A program made the position numbers and the translations under genes. This document shows, in pieces, positions 58,715 through 64,000 of a stretch of 64,000 bases of DNA. Position 1 is the stretch's first letter, and every line of letters starts with the position of its first letter. The notes beneath the pieces were generated by a model, which was not told where the DNA came from, did not search any database, and worked only from the letters and a program-made list of their open reading frames with translations. The DNA is from Posidonia oceanica (Eukaryota; Streptophyta; Magnoliopsida; Alismatales; Posidoniaceae): positions 51,116,001 through 51,180,000 of the forward strand of contig JAZBRS010000060.1 of the NCBI GenBank assembly GCA_037176725.1. The letters run 5' to 3'.

Positions 58715-61700
58715 TGTTGACACCCCATTTTGACAGGTTGGATCGTTTGGAGCCTTCCGGTGGCTGCTGGACCCGAACCCAGACCCAAACTTACACCTTC
58801 CTCTCCTTCTTTCCCCTCAAAACAAGCCTGAACTTGACCCGAGCTTACCCCCTTTCCCGAACCTGAAAACCCGCCAAAATCCATAGGAGCACTCACCCCT
58901 GATGACTTAGTAAACCCACCAAAAAGCCTGCAAAATCTCAAACCAGACCCCTCCCAAAAACCCTAGGAAATTTAGGCAAAACTACCCCTTTTCTACACCT
59001 CAAAACCCCTCCAAAACTTCCTCAAAACCAAACCAAAACTCCAGGACCAGAACTAGAAACCCTAGACCCCGCACCCGCCAAATTTCACCCCTTTCGGAGA
59101 CCTTTAAGACCCCTTTTCGCTGGAATTATCGTTTTCTCTCTCTGGGATTATCGTTTTCTCTCTCCTCTCTCTCTCCTGATTATCGTCTCTCTTTTCATCC
59201 CCTTCTCGCCCTCCTTCTGGCTTGGCAGCGGGCCCCTTTTGTACTCCTATCCCTTCTCTACCTTATTCCTATTTTTATTTTATTTTTACCATCTTCCTTG
59301 AATTTTAAAAAAATCTTTTCTCTCAAACCTACCTCTTTCCCTTTTATTCCCTTTTTTCCTCTTTTCTTCTTCTTTTTTCTTTTCTTCTTCCTTCCTTTGC
59401 AAAAAACCTCAAAAATCCTTAAAAATCTGTAAAACCCCAAGACCTAAAAGAAACAAATCAGAATCCCCAAAAAAAGCAATTAAAAACATTAAATAAGTAA
59501 TTAAAAACCCAAACTTAATTAAATCAAGCTAAAAAGAGAATCAAGCATGCAAACTAAAAAATGCAAAACAAACTAAAATAAAATACTGTAAAATCAACTA
59601 AAAAACTGAAATAAAATCAGAACCTACCAAAAATGGAAACCCCACTAAAAGAATTAAAAAACAAACCCTAGAGAGAAGAATTAAAAATCAAATACTAAAA
59701 CAAGTAATTAAAGAGAACAAAAAACTTAACCTAATAAACGTAAGAAAAAAACAACATAAGAACTTAATTAAAAAAGGAAAAGAAAATACAGTTAAAAGAC
59801 CTAAAATACTTAATCAAATCAGGAAAAATCCAACTAAAAAACATCAAGAAGAATTAACAAATAAAAAACAAAAGCATGGATCAAAAGACTTAAAAAAGGG
59901 AAAATACAAAAGACTAGAACTAAAAGCCCAAAACCCACTCAAAATAATGTAAAAATAAATCCTAAAAATCCTAATTAACATCCTAAAATACTTAACAAGA
60001 AAACACAATTTTAAAAACAATTTAAAAGAATTTAACCAACCCCTAATCAAGTGGAAAACAAATCAAAAACAAAATAAAACCCTAAAGCCCTAATCAAGCC
60101 TAAAACCCACTAATTAACCTAAAAACAGTCATTAAAAATCCAGATATACACCTAACCTACGACCCAAGTCATCCCATATTTTTATTTATTTTTATCCTAT
60201 TTTCTCCTATTTTTTCTTTCCATCTTTCTTCCTTCCTTCTTTTTCATTTCCCTTTTCCTCCTTACTGGGCTTATCAGCCCGTTCATCTTTTTTCTCCTTT
60301 TTTTTTTTTCAAAATTCGGCCCGCAGCCCGTTGCTACAGTCCTCCGTCTCCCTCACCTTCTCCCGCGCGCTGGCAGTGCAACAGTGCACGCCGCCTGCGC
60401 TCCTGCAACGCTGCCCCGACCTGTCACCTCCTGCTCCAGCCAGGCGCGCGCCGAAGCGTCGTCCTCGCACCTGCCATCGCCTCTCCGCAGCGTTCATTGG
60501 TCGCAGGCCTGCAAAGCTAAAGAAGGTGTGGTCAGGACTCGGGACAGGAGAGGAGGAGAAAATCAGAGGGCATTTCAGGAGAAAAGGAGAGGAGAAGAAG
60601 AAGGGGGTGATCCCGGAAGGGAGACGAGGTTTCCAGAGGGAATCCCGAGTGAGAGCGTGACGATTCCTTCCCTGAAATCCACCCAGAAGCACCGGACCTC
60701 GGCCGCTCCTTCTCCCAGCGAACCAGCACCCAAAACACCTTCAGAACAGCCCAGAATCGGCCCCCGAATCTCACCCAGGTTACCTGTAATTCCACCCACC
60801 ACTCCGCACAGAGAACAGCCCAGCCTTCCGCCTGAATCCTCCTGAAAGCCAGCCGAACCCAGCTCCGAACCCATTCCGAAATTCCCCGCACTCCAGTCCA
60901 CCATTGCCTCCCAAAATCCGCCCAGATAATCCCCAAGACATCTCCTTTCCAAAGCCCCCGGCCTCGAATCCAACCGCTCGCCACCGACCGAGATTTCCAC
61001 AACAAACACCTGTGACACTTCCAGACCAGAACTCCGACTCAACTCCAAGCCTACTCCACACCTTCCAGAAACCCTCTCCAGGCGTCCAAACCCCATCGCC
61101 AGCATCCCAGCAACCCGTCGGAGCATTCCATCCAGCCTGAGGAGCAGCAGATACCCCCCCCGGTCTCCGGCCGTCATTCCTGGACCCAAAAGCGCCGGAT
61201 TCCTCTCCGAGCTTCGAAGCTCGCGTCCAATCGCCCAGGAAGCGCCAGAAGCACCCTCTGAGTAGATCCCAATCTTCGTGAGCACCCGAGGACCACTACC
61301 GCGACCGGACGGTCTCCACCGGCCACCTCCGACACTGTTGAGGTCGGGGGGACGCACCAGGCACCGCCGCAGGTATTTCTCGCCCTCCCCCTCTCTCTCT
61401 CTTCCCCCTGCTGCTTTTCCGCCCATCAGAAGCCAGCTCCCAGTCTTCCAGCGCCGTCCTCGACTCGCCGGACAGAGTGTCTTCTCCGGCACCGGCCTCC
61501 TGTCCTCCCGATGCTCCGGACGACGGAACGGTGCCCGGACGGTCTCCGGAGCTCCGCACAGACATCAGCTCCAACCTCCGCCGAACTGCGCCTCCACAAG
61601 CTCCCCCTGCAGGCGGTGCTGAGCTCCGGTGGCGTCTTGCTATAGTGCCAGCCACCGCCGGCGGGACACTGTTTGTTTATTTTTTTTTAGTTATATAGTT

Positions 61701-64000
61701 TCGGTGTTGATATTGCATTTCTGTCTTATGTTTTTTTTAGTTTTTCGTTTCAGTCCTTATGTCATTTAATATGCTTAGTTTTTAATTAAAAACCTTGCTA
61801 AATTGCTTAATGTGTTCATGCTTTGTTGTATTTGTCTTCTGGTCCTGTCACTGTGCATTTCAGTTATAATATTTTGCATCATAGTCCCTCAGTTTTCGAT
61901 TTTTGCACATGGGTCCTGCATGAAATCAGATCATTTAAATGCATATAGTTTTCCATATAATATTGCAATCCTCCCCCCTGCATGCTTTTATTTTTGCATT
62001 TAAGTCCCATGCACTGTAGAACTTAGGATTCATTTTTTATTTTTGCATACTGCATTGCATATTTTATCCTCTGTTTTTGTGCATCTGCAGTTAGGTCCAT
62101 TTTAAATGGACAGTAACTGTGCTGCATGCATTTTATCTTATTACATTGCATTTTTGACCCTGATCTTTTTAGAAATTGCACTGTGGTCCCGTCCCTTATT
62201 TTTCAGAGCATGTTTTCCATACTAAATTGCATTTTGACCCCCTGCATGATTTCAAAATTACACATAGGTCCTTGCATCTTTTAAAAAATTATGTGAAAAG
62301 ACCGTTTTACCCCTAAGTTGCATTTTAACTCCCATGTTTGCAAAAATTGCATGTAAACCCTCCATCTGCAGTCCCGGACTCCTTAGAACCCCTGTTTTCT
62401 GGAAAATTTGCATTTTAGCCCCTTTCTTTTTCAAAAATACTTTTAAACCCCCGTTCTTTCCAAATGGCGTTTCCTTGTCTTCTCTGGCTTCGCATTGCAT
62501 TCCGCATCCATTTAATCTTGCATTTAAGCTCCCCTTTGCATACACTAAGCGCTCCTAACTCCCCTTCACTTGGGAGGACCTCCAGCACACCCCTAGGACC
62601 TCCTGGATACTTAGATCCATTCCTCTCTCCTGTTCTGGCCCTTCTGCTCCGGAGCTGCGATATCTTTCAATCCGACCGTCGGATCTCCTCAAGTAAGCTG
62701 CCCAGGCGACCGCAGCGAAGCGCTCTTCAGCATGGACCAAACAGATCTCCGATCAGACTCCCGGATCTCCAGGTATATCTTCCTGAACTTCTGCACTGCA
62801 TTCATCTTGCATGCCATTTACACCGTTTTGCGTGCCTTTTAGTTTCTTCGCCTCGTTTTGCGTGCCATCATGTTTTATCGCTCCGTTTTGCGCGCCGCCT
62901 CTTTGTCTTGCACCTTTTTGCGCGCCCTTTAGTTTTTCGCCTCGTTTCGCGTGTTTTCATGTTTTATCGCTCCGTTTTGCGCGCCGCCTCTCTATCTTGC
63001 ACAGTTTTGCGTGCCATCGCGTTTTATCGCTCCGTTTTGCGCGCCGTTCCCCTGTCCTGCACTGTTTTGCGTGCCTTTCAGTTTTCCCGCCCCGTTTTGC
63101 GTGTTTTCTCGTTTTCACGCTCCGCTTTGCGTGCCTTTCAGTTTTCTCGCCCCGTTTCGCGCGTTTTCTTGTTTTCTCGCTCCGTTTTGCGCGCCACTCC
63201 TTTGCCTTGCGCCGTTTTGCGTGCCTTTTAGTTTTTTGCCTCGTTTTGTGTGTTCTCATGTTTTCTCGCTCCGTTTTGCACGCCGCTCCTCTGTCTTGCA
63301 CCGTTTTGCGTGCCCTTTAGTTTTCTTGCCTCGTTTTGCGCGCAGTCTTGTTTTCCTGCGCCGTTTTGCGTGCCCTTTCGTTTTCTCGTCTCGTTTTGCG
63401 TGCCCTGGTGTTTTCTTGCCTAGTTTTGCGCCCTTCTTTCGTTTTCTCGCACGGTTTTGCGTTCTTGTTCCCTTTCTTGCCCCATTTTGGCATGTCAACC
63501 CTGTTCTCGCATCTTTTTGCATACTTCTTTCGTTCCTCGCACTGTTTTACGCCGTTTTCCCTTGCATGTCGATTGCATTGCATGGTTTTCTCGCTGTTTC
63601 GCTTTTTCGCCTGCATTTGCATATAGGGCGATGATGCTTACTGTCCGGAGTTCTCACGAGCCAGGTTTCGCCCGGTTCGGAACACAGACAGCGTTGCTGA
63701 GCGTTTAGATTGCACGTTTACTTCCTTGCATCGTCTTTTATCACTTAGAGCACACCTTCGAGCATTTAGACAGGCATTCATTGGCACTTAGGCATTCAAA
63801 GTCTGCATTTCCCTGCATATGCGAGCGTAAGCCTAGAAAGACCGATTCTCGGGCGTGTCGGGGGTGCCTAACACCTTCCCCGTGCGTAACAGGAGTCCTT
63901 ACCCTCTCTTGGCCCGCAATGACCATATTGCCCTTGTCCTAGGCACGAGTCACATTATTTGCATTCATTTGCATCTTATTTCTTTTGCATTGCTTTGCTT
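58715..64000 (+). mobile_element. LTR-delta: plus-strand LTR, 3' end outside the window
   Basis: It starts TGTTGACACCCC at 58715 inside LTR-gamma (left target copy CTTTT, 58710-58714). It follows the LTR-beta plan: A-rich tract (59400-60180), GC-rich zone (60330-61670), GCAT repeats (61700-62460), donor at 62772/62773, array 62820-63560, hairpin 63859-63882. By comparison its end lies about 0.3 kb beyond the window. It may be a solo LTR or the 5' LTR of a full element. Confidence 0.9.
62820..63560 (+). repeat. Roughly 30-bp tandem array in LTR-delta
   Basis: About 24 imperfect units with CGTTTTGCGTGCC cores, alternating with TTTTAGTTTTTCGCCTC-like and CCTCTTTGTCTTGCA-like halves. This is the plus-strand counterpart of the LTR-gamma array but without its uniform 89-bp units. 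Confidence 0.85.

Overview
The window is repeat-dense nuclear DNA from a flowering plant. The evidence is GT-AG introns, Ty3/gypsy elements of the Tat/Ogre type (a second, archaeal-type RNase H between RNase H and integrase), a Tekay/Del chromovirus with a chromodomain, an En/Spm (CACTA) transposon, and plant-type host gene fragments. I see no intact host gene. Almost every base can be assigned to transposons nested inside one another. The species cannot be named from this sequence.

Layout, left to right. (1) 1-1836 is the 3' part of a plus-strand Tat-type LTR (LTR-alpha), inserted in a CACTA transposase gene. (2) 1837-18576 is the rest of that plus-strand CACTA element: a broken TNP2 transposase gene (1837-5228), an antisense FKBP-type prolyl isomerase fragment (5915-6235), a TNPA/Ptta-like second gene (exons from 6804 to 17835), an antisense glycosyltransferase fragment lodged in a large intron of that gene (9043-10247), and a terminal inverted repeat ending at 18576. 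A complete 5639-bp LTR (LTR-beta, 11733-17371) sits in one exon. Removing it and one 5-bp target repeat restores the reading frame, which fixes both LTR boundaries. (3) 18577-35541 is plus-strand Tat-type element A: gag, protease, G-patch-like segment, Ala/Ser/Gln-rich linker, RT, RNase H, second RNase H, integrase, an extra 3' ORF (DUF7745/plant mobile domain-like), a repeat-filled 3' region, a polypurine tract and the 5' part of its 3' LTR. The CACTA element interrupts its gag. (4) 35542-39254 is the 3' end of a minus-strand Tekay element, inserted in element A's LTR. (5) 39255-54207 is minus-strand Tat-type element B, inserted in the Tekay integrase region. It keeps its 3' LTR, polypurine tract, repeat-filled 3' region, an intact extra ORF, integrase core and protease/linker, but has lost RT and both RNases H. 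(6) 54208-58714 is a minus-strand LTR (LTR-gamma) inserted in element B's protease. (7) 58715-64000 is a plus-strand LTR (LTR-delta) inserted in LTR-gamma, giving a very large inverted repeat.

The relative order of insertion is therefore: A, then CACTA and Tekay (independently), then LTR-alpha and LTR-beta in CACTA and element B in Tekay, then LTR-gamma in B, then LTR-delta in LTR-gamma.

The least expected signal is in the noncoding 3' halves of elements A and B. Their tandem repeats differ in sequence, but both are built from short hairpins whose stems change in a compensatory way. A conserved 11-bp hairpin followed by a T-run occurs twice in each element, and the polypurine tract is bracketed by a conserved stem and by an inverted copy of the LTR start. 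The long LTRs also share a splice-donor block and a PBS-like motif that lies inside the LTR.
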